Translations under genes and position numbers: made by a program | Part shown: piece after piece, positions 31,594 through 40,402 of the stretch | How the letters are laid out: each line of letters starts with the position of its first letter | Numbering within the stretch: position 1 is the first letter of the stretch | The notes under the pieces: generated by a model | What the model was told of the DNA's origin: nothing | The model's input: the letters and a program-made list of their open reading frames with translations, nothing else | Databases searched by the model: none | Source of the DNA: Psychrobacter sp. LV10R520-6 | GTDB lineage: Bacteria; Pseudomonadota; Gammaproteobacteria; Pseudomonadales; Moraxellaceae | NCBI RefSeq assembly: GCF_900182925.1 | Contig: NZ_LT900024.1 | Span: forward strand, 2,294,001-2,358,000 | Length of the DNA stretch: 64,000 bases | Direction of reading: 5' to 3'

Positions 31594-32414
31594 ACATTGC
31601 CAAAAATATGTTATTTGCTCCTATTTATCTATATCAAGGGCGCAAGATCAAACGCGATACAGTACGTCTCCCTGAGCCAGACGGCGAACGATTTGGTCAT
31701 GTTGAGCTGCAATCTGAAAAGGATAACGACAGTGCAGCTTCAGCCTCAAACCTGCAAACGTTAAGTCTCATGGTCGTTGGCGATTCAGCGGCTGCCGGCG
31801 TTGGTAGTCAGACCCAGCAAGAGGCGTTAGTAGGTAAGTTAATACCCGCATTGCAGCAGCAGCCTGCTATTAGTACACAGTTTAACGCGCTTAGTTGGTC
31901 GTTGCAGGCTACCACTGGACATACCAGTTTTGATATTTTGCGCAGGCTTTATGTACTGCCCGCTCCTAGTCAACCCGTTGATGTCATGGTGCTGAGTGTC
32001 GGTGTTAATGACACTACCGCTAACGTCTCTACCAGTAAATGGCAGCAGCAAATTGAAGACATTATTTCTATTGCTCAACGTAAGTTTGGCGTAAGAGAAT
32101 TGATTTTTTTAAGTCTACCGCCAATGGCACAGATGCCTGCACTGCCTGCCCCGCTAAATGGTTTTATGGGGGCAAAAGCGAATAGACTGGATGAGATATT
32201 ACAACAAGTTTGTGCTGATCATGATGGCGTAACCTACATGGCTACTGACTTTGCACGGATGATAGAGGAGCATTCGAATGGAACGCCAATCGATATCGCG
32301 GTGATGTTTGCCAATGATGGCTTTCACCCTAGTAGCATAACTTATGGCTATTGGGCGCAGCAATTGGCAGCATTAATTACTCAGTTGCTAAATCCAACCT
32401 CTAAAGATTATTGA
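31587..32414 (+). CDS. SGNH/GDSL hydrolase
   Basis: A 275-residue SGNH-fold hydrolase: block I VVGDSAAAGVGSQT near 61-74 with the catalytic Ser, block III VGVNDTTANV, and block V NDGFHPSSITYGYWAQ with the Asp-x-x-His pair changed to DGFH. These enzymes deacylate esters or act as lysophospholipases. The start overlaps nadV by seven bases, so translation is coupled, yet no link with NAD metabolism is known to me. A basic patch precedes the domain and no signal peptide is clear. Confidence 0.82.
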   Translation: MVNIAKNMLFAPIYLYQGRKIKRDTVRLPEPDGERFGHVELQSEKDNDSAASASNLQTLSLMVVGDSAAAGVGSQTQQEALVGKLIPALQQQPAISTQFNALSWSLQATTGHTSFDILRRLYVLPAPSQPVDVMVLSVGVNDTTANVSTSKWQQQIEDIISIAQRKFGVRELIFLSLPPMAQMPALPAPLNGFMGAKANRLDEILQQVCADHDGVTYMATDFARMIEEHSNGTPIDIAVMFANDGFHPSSITYGYWAQQLAALITQLLNPTSKDY

Positions 32415-32454
32415 TAGGTTTAACTTTCAAAAATCCCTTCACCAAAGATGACGC

Positions 32455-32486
32455 AAAAAAAACCGCTGAATCATCAACGGTTTTTT
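32455..32486. terminator. bidirectional intrinsic terminator
   Basis: AAAAAACCG and CGGTTTTTT flank an inner TGA/TCA pair around ATCA; A- and T-runs on both sides serve the SGNH gene (plus) and rpmE2 (minus). Confidence 0.88.
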
Positions 32487-32557
32487 AATCTTAATTCTAG
32501 GGTAATACATGTCTATAGTAGCGCATGGGCAAAATAAGATCACGCAATACGTGGGTC

Positions 32558-32845
32558 TTATTCAGCAGAATCAGTATCAGCAACGGCTTTCTTGTTACGA
32601 CCACCAAATGAACCAAAGCGCTTGTTAAAGCTAGCAACACGGCCTTCGGTAGACGTTTTACGTTGCTCGCCGGTATAGAAGGGATGCGACGCACTTGAAA
32701 TATCAAGTGGGTAGTATGGGTATTCTGACCCTTCGTGTTCACGAGTGGTTTTGGTTTTGACAGTTGAACGGGTTAAAAAGAACACGTCAGCGTTAGTGTC
32801 ATGGAACAAAACGTCATGGTAATCAGGATGGATATCTTTACGCAT
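32558..32845 (-). CDS. rpmE2: 50S ribosomal protein L31 type B
   Basis: The 95-residue product ([20 protein letters not shown], then [10 protein letters not shown]...[11 protein letters not shown]) is the C-minus form of L31 that lacks the zinc-binding cysteines; no Cys is present at all. In several bacteria this paralogue replaces the zinc form when zinc is scarce under Zur control. I found no clear Zur palindrome upstream, so it may be the only L31 here. A short hairpin lies in the leader. Confidence 0.96.
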   Translation of the reverse strand: MRKDIHPDYHDVLFHDTNADVFFLTRSTVKTKTTREHEGSEYPYYPLDISSASHPFYTGEQRKTSTEGRVASFNKRFGSFGGRNKKAVADTDSAE

Positions 32846-32880
32846 AATAAACTCTCTATGTCCGATGTATGCTCAATATT

Positions 32881-32897
32881 ATGGACCAGTTGTCCAT
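32881..32897 (-). promoter_or_regulatory. small hairpin upstream of rpmE2
   Basis: ATGGAC and GTCCAT form a perfect 6-bp stem with a five-base loop, 35 bases before the rpmE2 start. Autoregulatory leaders exist for L31 in other bacteria; this is only a candidate. Confidence 0.3.
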
Positions 32898-33311
32898 CTA
32901 TGACATACGTAACTGAGGCACTAAGGACATCTATAAGTCTGGCAGCTGCATCACTGGCTTATTCCAGCACCCAACACCACACTTCTGTTCACTTAGCCTT
33001 TCCGCAGCGGGAAAATTAAACGACGATTTTAAAGGTTTTTGTGCGTTGATGCAAGCGTGTTGGGCTTAATAAGCTACTGAGAACCTGATAAAATAAAGCC
33101 AACTGCAAGCAAAAACACTATTTTAGCTTACCGATTTATGGTCTAATTACTGGTAATCACCCTGCTTTGTTAAGATATTATTAATAAATCTACTGACTTT
33201 TAACGATGAATACGTTATAAACGACCAATACTATTTACAATGCACTATCTAGAATACAGACATTTCCCATGATAGACGCTTATAAGAAAACTCTATAAAG
33301 GACAATATATA
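32898..33311. other. rpmE2-YceI divergent spacer
   Basis: No gene or strong repeat seen. It must contain both divergent promoters; none was convincing enough to place. AAAGGACAATAT lies immediately before the YceI start as ribosome site. Confidence 0.4.
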
Positions 33312-33917
33312 ATGGCAACCTCTTTATTGGCAGGAACAGCGAAGACCTTACTTATTACCTCAGCTCTTGCGGTAACTACCCTTGCTAGCGCAGCGCTACC
33401 TACTCAATGGCAGTTAGATAATTCTCACACCCGTGTCGGCTTTGAGGTTGAGCATTTAGGCTTTTCGACTACTATGGGTCGTTTTGACAAGGTTGATGGG
33501 TCGCTTAGTTATAATATTAAAGCGCCGAATAAAACTCAAATGCAATTTACCATTGAGACCGACAGTATCGATACCGCTTGGGATGCTCGTGATAAGCATT
33601 TAAAGACTGATGACTTTTTCAATGTCGAAAAATATCCTACTATGACTTTTAAGTCTACCCAAGTGAACTTTATTAATCCGCAGCAAGCAAAAGTGACTGG
33701 TGACTTTACTTTATTAGGCAAGACCAAACCGTTAACTTTAGATGTAACCCTAAAGAAAATTGCCACTAGTCCAGTGACTAAAGAACCGGTCATTGGCTTC
33801 CGTGCGACTGGCAATATCGATCGGGCCGCTTATGGCATGACCACCTTTGCTGATGGCATCACTACTAATGTGCCCATTCAAATCGATGGCGAGCTAATAG
33901 AAAAAAAGGCTAAGTAA
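33312..33917 (+). CDS. YceI-family periplasmic protein
   Basis: YceI proteins are small lipocalin-like beta barrels that bind isoprenoid-like lipids in the periplasm. The 201-residue product has a signal peptide (cleavage likely after LASAA near residue 28), then QWQLDNSHTRVGFEVEHLGF, VDGSLSYN, WDARDKHLKTDDFFNVEKYP and a C-terminal VPIQIDGELIEKK, all typical. AAAGGAC precedes the start. Single gene ending at a strong terminator. Confidence 0.93.
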   Translation: MATSLLAGTAKTLLITSALAVTTLASAALPTQWQLDNSHTRVGFEVEHLGFSTTMGRFDKVDGSLSYNIKAPNKTQMQFTIETDSIDTAWDARDKHLKTDDFFNVEKYPTMTFKSTQVNFINPQQAKVTGDFTLLGKTKPLTLDVTLKKIATSPVTKEPVIGFRATGNIDRAAYGMTTFADGITTNVPIQIDGELIEKKAK

Positions 33918-33997
33918 ATTTAAGCTATTACGACTAATCTGGTTAGGTCCTCATTGCTAATAACTATTGCTGACAATCATTTCTGACAGCTCATAAT

Positions 33998-34029
33998 AAA
34001 AAAGCAGCCATTATAATGGCTGCTTTTTT
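33998..34029. terminator. bidirectional intrinsic terminator
   Basis: A near-perfect palindrome, AAAAAAGCAGCCAT and ATGGCTGCTTTTTT, between the converging YceI and lipoprotein genes. Confidence 0.95.
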
Positions 34030-34103
34030 TGGTCTTAGCAGTTAGTACTAATCTGCTCTGCTAAGAACATAAGAACAATTGATGTGTTCTCAATAAATGG
34101 GCT

Positions 34104-34526
34104 TTATTTGGTTTTTACTATGTGCCAAACGCCGCCCACTTTATCGCCGTTCATATCACCGACTTTCATGTCTTTGACAAAGAAATATAACGGTTTGCCA
34201 TTTGCGGCCCACTGGTAAGAACCGTCGTCTCGTTGAATGGTTGAGAATTGGCCACTAGTCTTAACGTTGCTAGGAGCTGTAAGTGCAGGCCAGGCTTTTA
34301 GGCAATCGCCAACACAGTTTGATTTATTCATTGAATCTTTGTCAAAAGTATATAGCGTCATATTGTTAACTGAACTGACCAACATACCGTTTTGACTGGC
34401 TACCGGCGCGGTAAAGCTTTGAGCATTTTGCATGCTGGTATCCATGCCAACCATCTCTTTCATTGTTGTACACCCGGTAACGGCTAAAACGCCTGTTAGG
34501 GCAGATAACATAATAATACGTTTCAT
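34104..34526 (-). CDS. small lipoprotein, COG4315-like repeat
   Basis: A 140-residue protein with a signal peptide and lipobox AVTGC (Cys19). The mature part has the Y-x-F-x-x-D pattern (LYTFDKDSMNKSNC), a CVGDCLKAWP cysteine pair, and LYFFVKDMKVGD, the signature of the predicted secreted-repeat lipoproteins of COG4315. Function unknown; probably held in the outer or inner membrane facing the periplasm. AAGGAAATT precedes the ATG. Confidence 0.87.
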   Translation of the reverse strand: MKRIIMLSALTGVLAVTGCTTMKEMVGMDTSMQNAQSFTAPVASQNGMLVSSVNNMTLYTFDKDSMNKSNCVGDCLKAWPALTAPSNVKTSGQFSTIQRDDGSYQWAANGKPLYFFVKDMKVGDMNGDKVGGVWHIVKTK

Positions 34527-35305
34527 AGTAATTTCCTTATAATTAAAAATATTATTCGGTCAGTTTGAAGTCTTATTTTGGCTTTCTTATCTAATCAGCT
34601 TTATTACTTAGTTTGTTACTCAAACTGAAGTCAACTAGTAACCAGCACGTTTAAAAAAACGATTACTGACCAATCCTTTCTTAAATCCAGCTTTAAACAT
34701 TTTTAATATAGCACATACTTTAAAACAGTCGATTTTATCGTTAGGAAAACTTACAAAAGCATTTAAGAGTTACAGATCCTATAAGCTAAATCTATAGTCT
34801 TAACCTAATATTTATAGTAGATAAGCTTTGACATTAATCGAAAAAGAACTACTGAAACAACTATTAATCAAATAACCATTGCTGCTCAAGTAATTACTGC
34901 CGAAATAGACATTACCCAAACAGGCATTTAGCTCTACTCTACCCTTCTGCGTAAGCTTCTTTTTTTTAATACCTCTCATATCTGCCTGATGACAAAACCT
35001 ATGCATTTACTTACGTATTTACTGGGTTATTTGTTATGAAATTTCGTACACTGGGCTTAAAGATGATAAGTACATCTACACAATTTGAAACATAAAATCA
35101 GCTAAACTACACCTTTATCCAATATACCAACCCTGCCAGCCTATTGAAGTTAGACATAACGGCATGCATATCAGTGTTACTAATACAAAAACATCAGATT
35201 GCATCCCTCATAACTCTCTATCTGTCATAAATTATAGATATATAAATTATAAAATTTAGGCTCTACACAGTATTTATTCCTCATCTTGCTTACGATATTA
35301 AGGAT
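34527..35305. other. 779-base AT-rich spacer, no supported gene
   Basis: Very AT-rich. The only open frame, 64 codons on the minus strand, has no ribosome site or recognisable sequence. A nine-base direct repeat (ATAAATTAT at 35227-35235 and 35242-35250) lies about 60 bases before the next gene, where a promoter is expected. Confidence 0.5.
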
Positions 35306-36907
35306 ATGACCACGACAATGACTCAATCTTTTACAAATACTAAATCCCCGTCAATCAAGCACGATGCTGCTACCTACGGAGCAGCCAACCATAAATCAGC
35401 AAAGCGAGTTGGCATTCTAGGTGGCGGTACAGCAGGGGCTACCATTGCCATTCGCTTGGCGGCATTGGGGCTTGAGACTTATTTGTTTGAAAAGAAAACC
35501 TCACTTGTTGATGGCCCACCAATGTGCCATTTGCATGCTGGTGGTAATCTATACCGCGAAATCCCTGATGAGGACTGCGTGGCACTCCTCAAACAATGTA
35601 TCGATATTTTGCGCCTTTATCCTTATACCATGGATGTACGCCCAACCGTGTTTGCAGTACCGACTCGAGATGAAGGGCTACCCGAAGATTTGCTCCCGCG
35701 TCTGGATATTTTGACCGATGCCTATCAGGAGCTTATTGCACAAGATATTAATAATAAGGTCTTAGGCGAACCTGAAGATTATTATCAGCTCTATAGTCAT
35801 GAGCAGTTAATTGAGCTCTCGGAGCGTAAACAAGTGGCGGTACCTGAATGCGTCGATGAATGGATGATACCGGTTGCCAAACACTTAGATTTAAATAAAG
35901 TTAAGTTTCCATTAATTGTGGTACAAGAATATGGCTGGAATATCTTTCGCTTGGCGGCCTCCGCACAATTAGCCTTAGAAGGCTATGATCACGCTCACGT
36001 CTTTACCAATACTCAAGTTAAGAAAGTGGTAGCCGTTGATTGTACGGATTGCTCAAACGCCGACCATCACGTTACCAAGTGGCGTATCGATTATCAGCAA
36101 AATAGTAAGTTGACCGATGACGCTATCGAAGTCGATTATTTAGTCAATGCTTGTGGCTTCCGTACCGGTATTATTGACGATATGGTCGGCGTTGAAGTAA
36201 CCCGTATGGTTGAATTTAAGTCTTCTTATATTACCCATTGGGGTGAGGCTGGCGGACAGATACCAGAAATTATTATTTATGGCCAACGCGGTACGCCAGA
36301 AGGCATGGCACAACTTACTCCTTATCCGAGTGGTTACTTCCAAATACACGGTATGAGTAATTTCGTTACTTTATTTGATGATGGCTTGGTTGCTTCTAAC
36401 AAGGATAGTGCTCAACCTGAACTACCTGAGCAATATGTGCATTATATTGAAGACGGCTGGGATAAAGCACCGCTACAAGCGCGCAGTCAGCAATCCATCG
36501 AATATGTGGCAGAATTTGTACCAACATTTAATAGCGCACGCACCGTTGGCAACGCCTTATATGGCGGTCAACAAATTCCTGGTAAGGATGATACCTTACG
36601 GGTGGCGGATGTCAGCTTATATCCCAATCTACACTATGCGCGTGCTGAGAATGTCAAAGCCTCATCAACCTTGATTGCTGCGGATGAAATCGTTAACCAG
36701 CTGACTGAACTTGGCATACTAGACCATGACTTGCCAGCCAATCGCAGCCGCTATGCTCATGAATGGCAATATTTAGTTCATAACGATAGCGCGACGGTTG
36801 ATGCTGTGGCACAAGTATTGGCTAAAGAACGCGGGTTTCCCCCTGCTATGGCCACTGTCAATCACAGTATCCGTGAAGCGGCGTTAGATAGTTTAGTGCC
36901 AGCTTAA
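35306..36907 (+). CDS. FAD-dependent oxidoreductase, substrate unknown
   Basis: The 533-residue product has an N-terminal Rossmann motif GILGGGTAGATIAIRLAALG at about 37-56 followed by an acidic residue at the end of the second strand (LFEKK), as in FAD enzymes of the glutathione-reductase or DAO type. GGNLYREIP and VNACGFRTGIIDD are further conserved-looking points. No membrane segment or signal. The first 30 residues are polar and may be excess; an ATG at 35318 is possible but is further from the AAGGAT. I cannot name a substrate. Confidence 0.7.
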   Translation: MTTTMTQSFTNTKSPSIKHDAATYGAANHKSAKRVGILGGGTAGATIAIRLAALGLETYLFEKKTSLVDGPPMCHLHAGGNLYREIPDEDCVALLKQCIDILRLYPYTMDVRPTVFAVPTRDEGLPEDLLPRLDILTDAYQELIAQDINNKVLGEPEDYYQLYSHEQLIELSERKQVAVPECVDEWMIPVAKHLDLNKVKFPLIVVQEYGWNIFRLAASAQLALEGYDHAHVFTNTQVKKVVAVDCTDCSNADHHVTKWRIDYQQNSKLTDDAIEVDYLVNACGFRTGIIDDMVGVEVTRMVEFKSSYITHWGEAGGQIPEIIIYGQRGTPEGMAQLTPYPSGYFQIHGMSNFVTLFDDGLVASNKDSAQPELPEQYVHYIEDGWDKAPLQARSQQSIEYVAEFVPTFNSARTVGNALYGGQQIPGKDDTLRVADVSLYPNLHYARAENVKASSTLIAADEIVNQLTELGILDHDLPANRSRYAHEWQYLVHNDSATVDAVAQVLAKERGFPPAMATVNHSIREAALDSLVPA

Positions 36908-36930
36908 ATACAAGCTAAATATCAAGCATA

Positions 36931-36979
36931 AAAAAACCGGAATCAGAGACTAATCACTAGCCTTCTGTTCCGGTTTTTT
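36931..36979. terminator. intrinsic terminator after the FAD gene
   Basis: AAAAAACCGGAA and TTCCGGTTTTTT pair, extended by CAGA/TCTG, and are followed by a T-run on the plus strand; the A-run lets it also serve the minus-strand LOG gene. Confidence 0.88.
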
Positions 36980-37008
36980 ATTTTATTAGGGTTGGTTGTT
37001 AGTTATTA

Positions 37009-37073
37009 TTAGTTGCCCGCCTTAGTTACCTGCCTTAGTTACCTGCCTCAATTACCCGCCTCAATTACCCGCC
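37009..37073. repeat. five 13-bp tandem repeats at the 3' end of the LOG gene
   Basis: Units TTAGTTGCCCGCC, TTAGTTACCTGCC (twice) and TCAATTACCCGCC (twice), end to end. The last unit encodes the final codons and stop of the minus-strand LOG gene. Thirteen is not a multiple of three, but every unit carries a stop in one frame, so copy changes alter only the tail. Confidence 0.93.
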
Positions 37074-37738
37074 ATAGTATCCGTATCAACTTTGTCATCA
37101 ATCTTAACAATCACTTGCAACAGATCAATGGCCTCGTTAATCGTATTACAAACCACTAAGCGCTCAAGGTCTTGCTGCTTCATAAAGCCTTGGTCAGCAG
37201 TGTATTTCAAATGCTCAATCAGACAATCATAAAAACCATTAATATTCAGAATAATCATCGGTTTTTCGTGTTGATACAGCTGTCGCCATGTCGCAATTTC
37301 CATAATTTCTTCCAGCGTACCTAGACCGCCCGGTAAAGTGATAAAAGCATCGGCATATTCTGCCATCACTGTCTTTCGCGTGTGCATAGTGTCTGTCAAA
37401 TGTAAGCGTGTCAGTGCTTCATGCGCAATTTCATGTTTAAGCATAAAGGTTGGAATCACACCGACTGCTTGTGCACCGCTTTTAACAACCTCATCTGCCA
37501 CCGCACCCATGAGACCAATACTAGCACCGCCGTAGACCAGACCCAGGCCATTTTCGGCTAACGCTTGACCCAGCTCACGGGCAGCTTGTTCATAAATGTC
37601 GCTATTACCCAAACGTGAGCCACAATAAACCGCGACCAAAGGCATAGCTAACGTTGATTTATCCACGGCTTTTTCAATATTAGTAATATCTTGACTGGTT
37701 ATTACTTCATAAGTGTCGTTGTTAATTTTCATCTGCAT
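37061..37738 (-). CDS. LOG-family nucleoside 5'-monophosphate phosphoribohydrolase
   Basis: The 225-residue product has the LOG/TIGR00730 core: VYCGSRLGNS near 38-47, YGGASIGLMGAVADEV near 69-84, and PGGLGTLEEIMEIATWRQL near 136-154. Such enzymes release the base from AMP-like nucleotides; plants and some bacteria use them to activate cytokinins, but in proteobacteria a general nucleotide role is likely. About 30 polar residues precede the core. AAGGAAA lies five bases before the ATG. Confidence 0.9.
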   Translation of the reverse strand: MQMKINNDTYEVITSQDITNIEKAVDKSTLAMPLVAVYCGSRLGNSDIYEQAARELGQALAENGLGLVYGGASIGLMGAVADEVVKSGAQAVGVIPTFMLKHEIAHEALTRLHLTDTMHTRKTVMAEYADAFITLPGGLGTLEEIMEIATWRQLYQHEKPMIILNINGFYDCLIEHLKYTADQGFMKQQDLERLVVCNTINEAIDLLQVIVKIDDKVDTDTMAGN

Positions 37739-37823
37739 ATAGTTTCCTTGATTTTTACTTAAATTAACATTTTTAGCGCTGTTTTCAAATTATTTTTAGA
37801 GCGTTCTAGGATAGTTATCAGCA

Positions 37824-38077
37824 ATATACCAATTACGCATAATAAACACACACGATTAAGCCCTATAGTTGATTTGTTTTTAAACGGATGGAGTAGCTAA
37901 GAGAAATAGCCACTGGAGTGGCCTAGCCACAAAGCAAGTAATAAAATATTTACCAGCTATAGGTGTCTACTAGCGCCTCTATTTTATTAAATATTGACTA
38001 TATTGCCAGCATTTATCTTACCATAGGCCACGCAATCTCGCGGCGACAGCGATTTAACACTACGCAATTACTACATT
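37824..38077. repeat. diverged direct repeat, copy A (split)
   Basis: Segments 37824-37860 and 38001-38077 match, in order and orientation, a continuous block at 39173-39291. Shared words include CGCATAATAAAC, TATTGCCA.CATTTAT.TTACCATA and CACTACGCAAT.ACTACAT. In this copy about 140 unrelated bases separate the two segments. No gene is supported in 37739-38249. Confidence 0.75.
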
Positions 38078-38249
38078 TTTTATGCTACTGCTTAGACTAC
38101 CAAACACTTTGCTATCTAAGGCTTGGAAGCCTAGATCGGGATCGGTACAAAAATCACCATCAGGAGTGCGATACCACTGCCGGTCTGCGTCGCCAACGGG
38201 CTACTAATAACGGTGCAAAAAAGCCCTAGGCTAAACCACCAAAACCAAA

Positions 38250-38837
38250 CTAAGCAGGCGCTGAACAACTAGCGCCATAGCGATAACAGGAAAAACATCG
38301 ATGATGACGCAACATAATCCGCTCATCCATGCTCTCAGCCAACGACTCACCCAAATCATATTGAGGATCGTCATCCACCAACGTGCAAGCATACACCTTT
38401 ACTGAATCACCCTTCTTCACCAACATCCGCGTATACGTGCACATAAAATGTGCCCGACTATCAACGCTGGGGTATTTCTCCATACAGTTCTCAGTAATTT
38501 CCGGACTGCCATCTTCCGAGCCCGGTATGCCTAGATCCGGAAATACCGTGAACGCCAGATTCTGCGGAATACCCCACTCCTCGAATATCTCGCGGAACCT
38601 AGCATCCACTATGAAAGGTACTTCGTCAGCGTCGGTCTGACGCGCTATGGATACCTTGAAGCCCTGATTTACTAGCCAGCGTATGCCTTCCAACGCTTGA
38701 TTAAAGCTGCCCTCACCCCGGTCTTTGTCGTTGCGGGTATGGGTCCAACTGTCGGCCGCACGGGCCTCCAGAACTTCCACTAGCGGAATATGTTTACGGG
38801 CCTTCTTGTTGGGCGGACTGGCTACAATCGGGGGCAT
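38250..38837 (-). pseudogene. C-terminal part of a radical-SAM/SPASM-like protein
   Basis: The 195 codons match, as I recall the family, only the second half of a radical SAM protein: DKDRGEGSFNQALEGIRWLV near 45-64, EITENCMEKYPS, FMCTYTRMLVKKGDSVKVYACTLV split over 140-165, and a Cys-rich end with RHHRC and GASCS. The CxxxCxxC cluster of the catalytic core is absent, and the short N-terminus does not replace it. AAGGAA is well placed before 38837, so the fragment may still be translated. It lies between two copies of a diverged repeat. Confidence 0.55.
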
Positions 38838-39172
38838 AAAAATTCCTTTTTTATTGAAATCTAACAGGCGTTGTCGCAATAAGGTGACCGGTGCTGACGC
38901 TATAAGGGTCTCAAGCGACACTAATAATGTGTTTTTTTTCACCCTTGCCAGCACACACTGGGACGAATGAACATGCTTCCACTTGCCCACCATAGCTTTT
39001 ACGGCTTCGTTTCAAGTTGAATACGGATGAATGATGCTGAGAATTTTGTCTTGGCACGGCGTCAGCACTTTTATAAAACCGTAATTTTTACTTCGGTAAT
39101 AGCGCGGTCCAGTCATCCCAGATCGTAGCGGGTAAGCTGATAATCGATACCCTTCTACACTACTTGTTAACG
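38838..39172. other. DNA upstream of the radical-SAM-like fragment
   Basis: The fragment's frame stays open to 38993 but without recognisable protein sequence, and no cysteine cluster of a radical SAM core is found in any frame here. No other gene seen. Confidence 0.4.
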
Positions 39173-39291
39173 ATATACGAATTGCGCATAATAAACGTGA
39201 ATATGATTAAACGCTATTGCCAACATTTATATTACCATAAGCCTTGCTATCACGCGGTAGCACCTATTTATCACTACGCAATAACTACATT
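39173..39291. repeat. diverged direct repeat, copy B
   Basis: A continuous 119-base block matching the two segments of copy A (37824-37860 and 38001-38077). Together the copies bracket about 1.1 kb with the radical-SAM-like fragment. No terminal inverted repeat or transposase is linked to them. Confidence 0.75.
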
Positions 39292-39406
39292 ATTGTAAGC
39301 TCTCGCAATTAAATCGACGGCAATTGACGGCAATTAACGCTGATAGATTATTACTAATAAAGTGCAACCAATCAATAGAAACGATAAAACCGATTAGGAT
39401 AAAACA

Positions 39407-40327
39407 ATGCACAATAAGCACGCGCAGTCTTCTTTAGATAAACAGGACAACACTAATATCGGTACTTACTCACTGACCATAATGACCGAGCGCAATCAAG
39501 CGTTAACAGCCACCGTTTACCGTCCTAAAGCTTCTGTAGAGAAAGCGATAATGATCGCTCCTGCAACGGGCATCAAGCGCCAGTTTTATCATAATTTTGC
39601 GCATTATTTAGCAGAACAGGGCTTTGGCGTGCTTACCTTTGACAATGAAGGCATTGGTGAGTCGCTCACCACCGATTTGGCTAAGTGTGATGCGTCATTG
39701 ATAAGTTGGGGACGTCACGATATGCCAGCAGTGCTTGACGCATTGCAAGATGAATTTGCCGATGCTTCTTATCATTTGGTTGGTCATAGTGCCGGTGGGC
39801 AGCTGATTGGCTTGATACCGAACTATGAGTCTATCGCTTCTGTATTTAACGTCGCCTGCTCATCAGGATGTATTAAAAACATGGACATGCCTTATAAAAT
39901 CAGGGCAATGGGCTTTATGGACGTTTTTATCCCCATAACCAATCTAACGTTAGGTTATACCCCTTCAGATAAGATAGGCATGGGCGAACCTTTACCTAAA
40001 GGCGTGGCTCGGCAATGGCGCGAGTGGTGCAATGGATCGGGCTACATCAAGACGGCCTTTGGCAAAAGTATACACACGCACTTTTATGATGACATTACTA
40101 TGCCAGCATTATGGTTGGGGTTCAGTGATGATGATATTGCCAATAGCAAAAATATGGATGACATGATACGAGTCTATAGCCAGATGCCAGTACAAAAGCA
40201 CTTTTTAGACCCAAAAGATTTTGGACTTAGCAGTATCGGTCACATGCGTTATTTTAGTAGCAGGACAAATGCAAAAGCACCTGAGCTATGGCAGATGGCT
40301 AGTAATTGGTTAAGCGAGCAGCCATAG
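39407..40327 (+). CDS. alpha/beta hydrolase, serine-aminopeptidase-like
   Basis: A 306-residue hydrolase with IAPATGIKRQFYHNFAHYLAEQG near 49-71, the DNEGIGES turn and the nucleophile elbow GHSAGGQLIG near 125-134. The candidate acid lies in GFSDDDIA and the His in SIGHMRYF. The pattern is like the COG4757 predicted hydrolases. No signal peptide. Single gene; a weak AGGATAAAACA precedes the ATG. Confidence 0.75.
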   Translation: MHNKHAQSSLDKQDNTNIGTYSLTIMTERNQALTATVYRPKASVEKAIMIAPATGIKRQFYHNFAHYLAEQGFGVLTFDNEGIGESLTTDLAKCDASLISWGRHDMPAVLDALQDEFADASYHLVGHSAGGQLIGLIPNYESIASVFNVACSSGCIKNMDMPYKIRAMGFMDVFIPITNLTLGYTPSDKIGMGEPLPKGVARQWREWCNGSGYIKTAFGKSIHTHFYDDITMPALWLGFSDDDIANSKNMDDMIRVYSQMPVQKHFLDPKDFGLSSIGHMRYFSSRTNAKAPELWQMASNWLSEQP

Positions 40328-40402
40328 ACTCTTGATTGGACTTAACAGTCAATAAATTTATCGGTCTTAGTAAACGTTTAGGGCTTATAAATATTGATGT
40401 CT

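Noticed and set aside
34812..35006. 64-codon open frame on the minus strand
   Set aside because: Very AT-rich, no ribosome site and no recognisable sequence; its Lys-rich, Ser-rich product looks like chance.
36931..36979. REP-like palindrome family with the other terminators
   Set aside because: Each terminator stem in the window has a different sequence, so they are not copies of one repeat.
37009..37073. CRISPR-like array
   Set aside because: The repeats are only 13 bp and directly abut with no spacers; it is a tandem repeat, not a CRISPR.
37963..38229. 88-codon open frame on the plus strand
   Set aside because: It runs through the diverged repeat (copy A), has no ribosome site and no matching frame in copy B.
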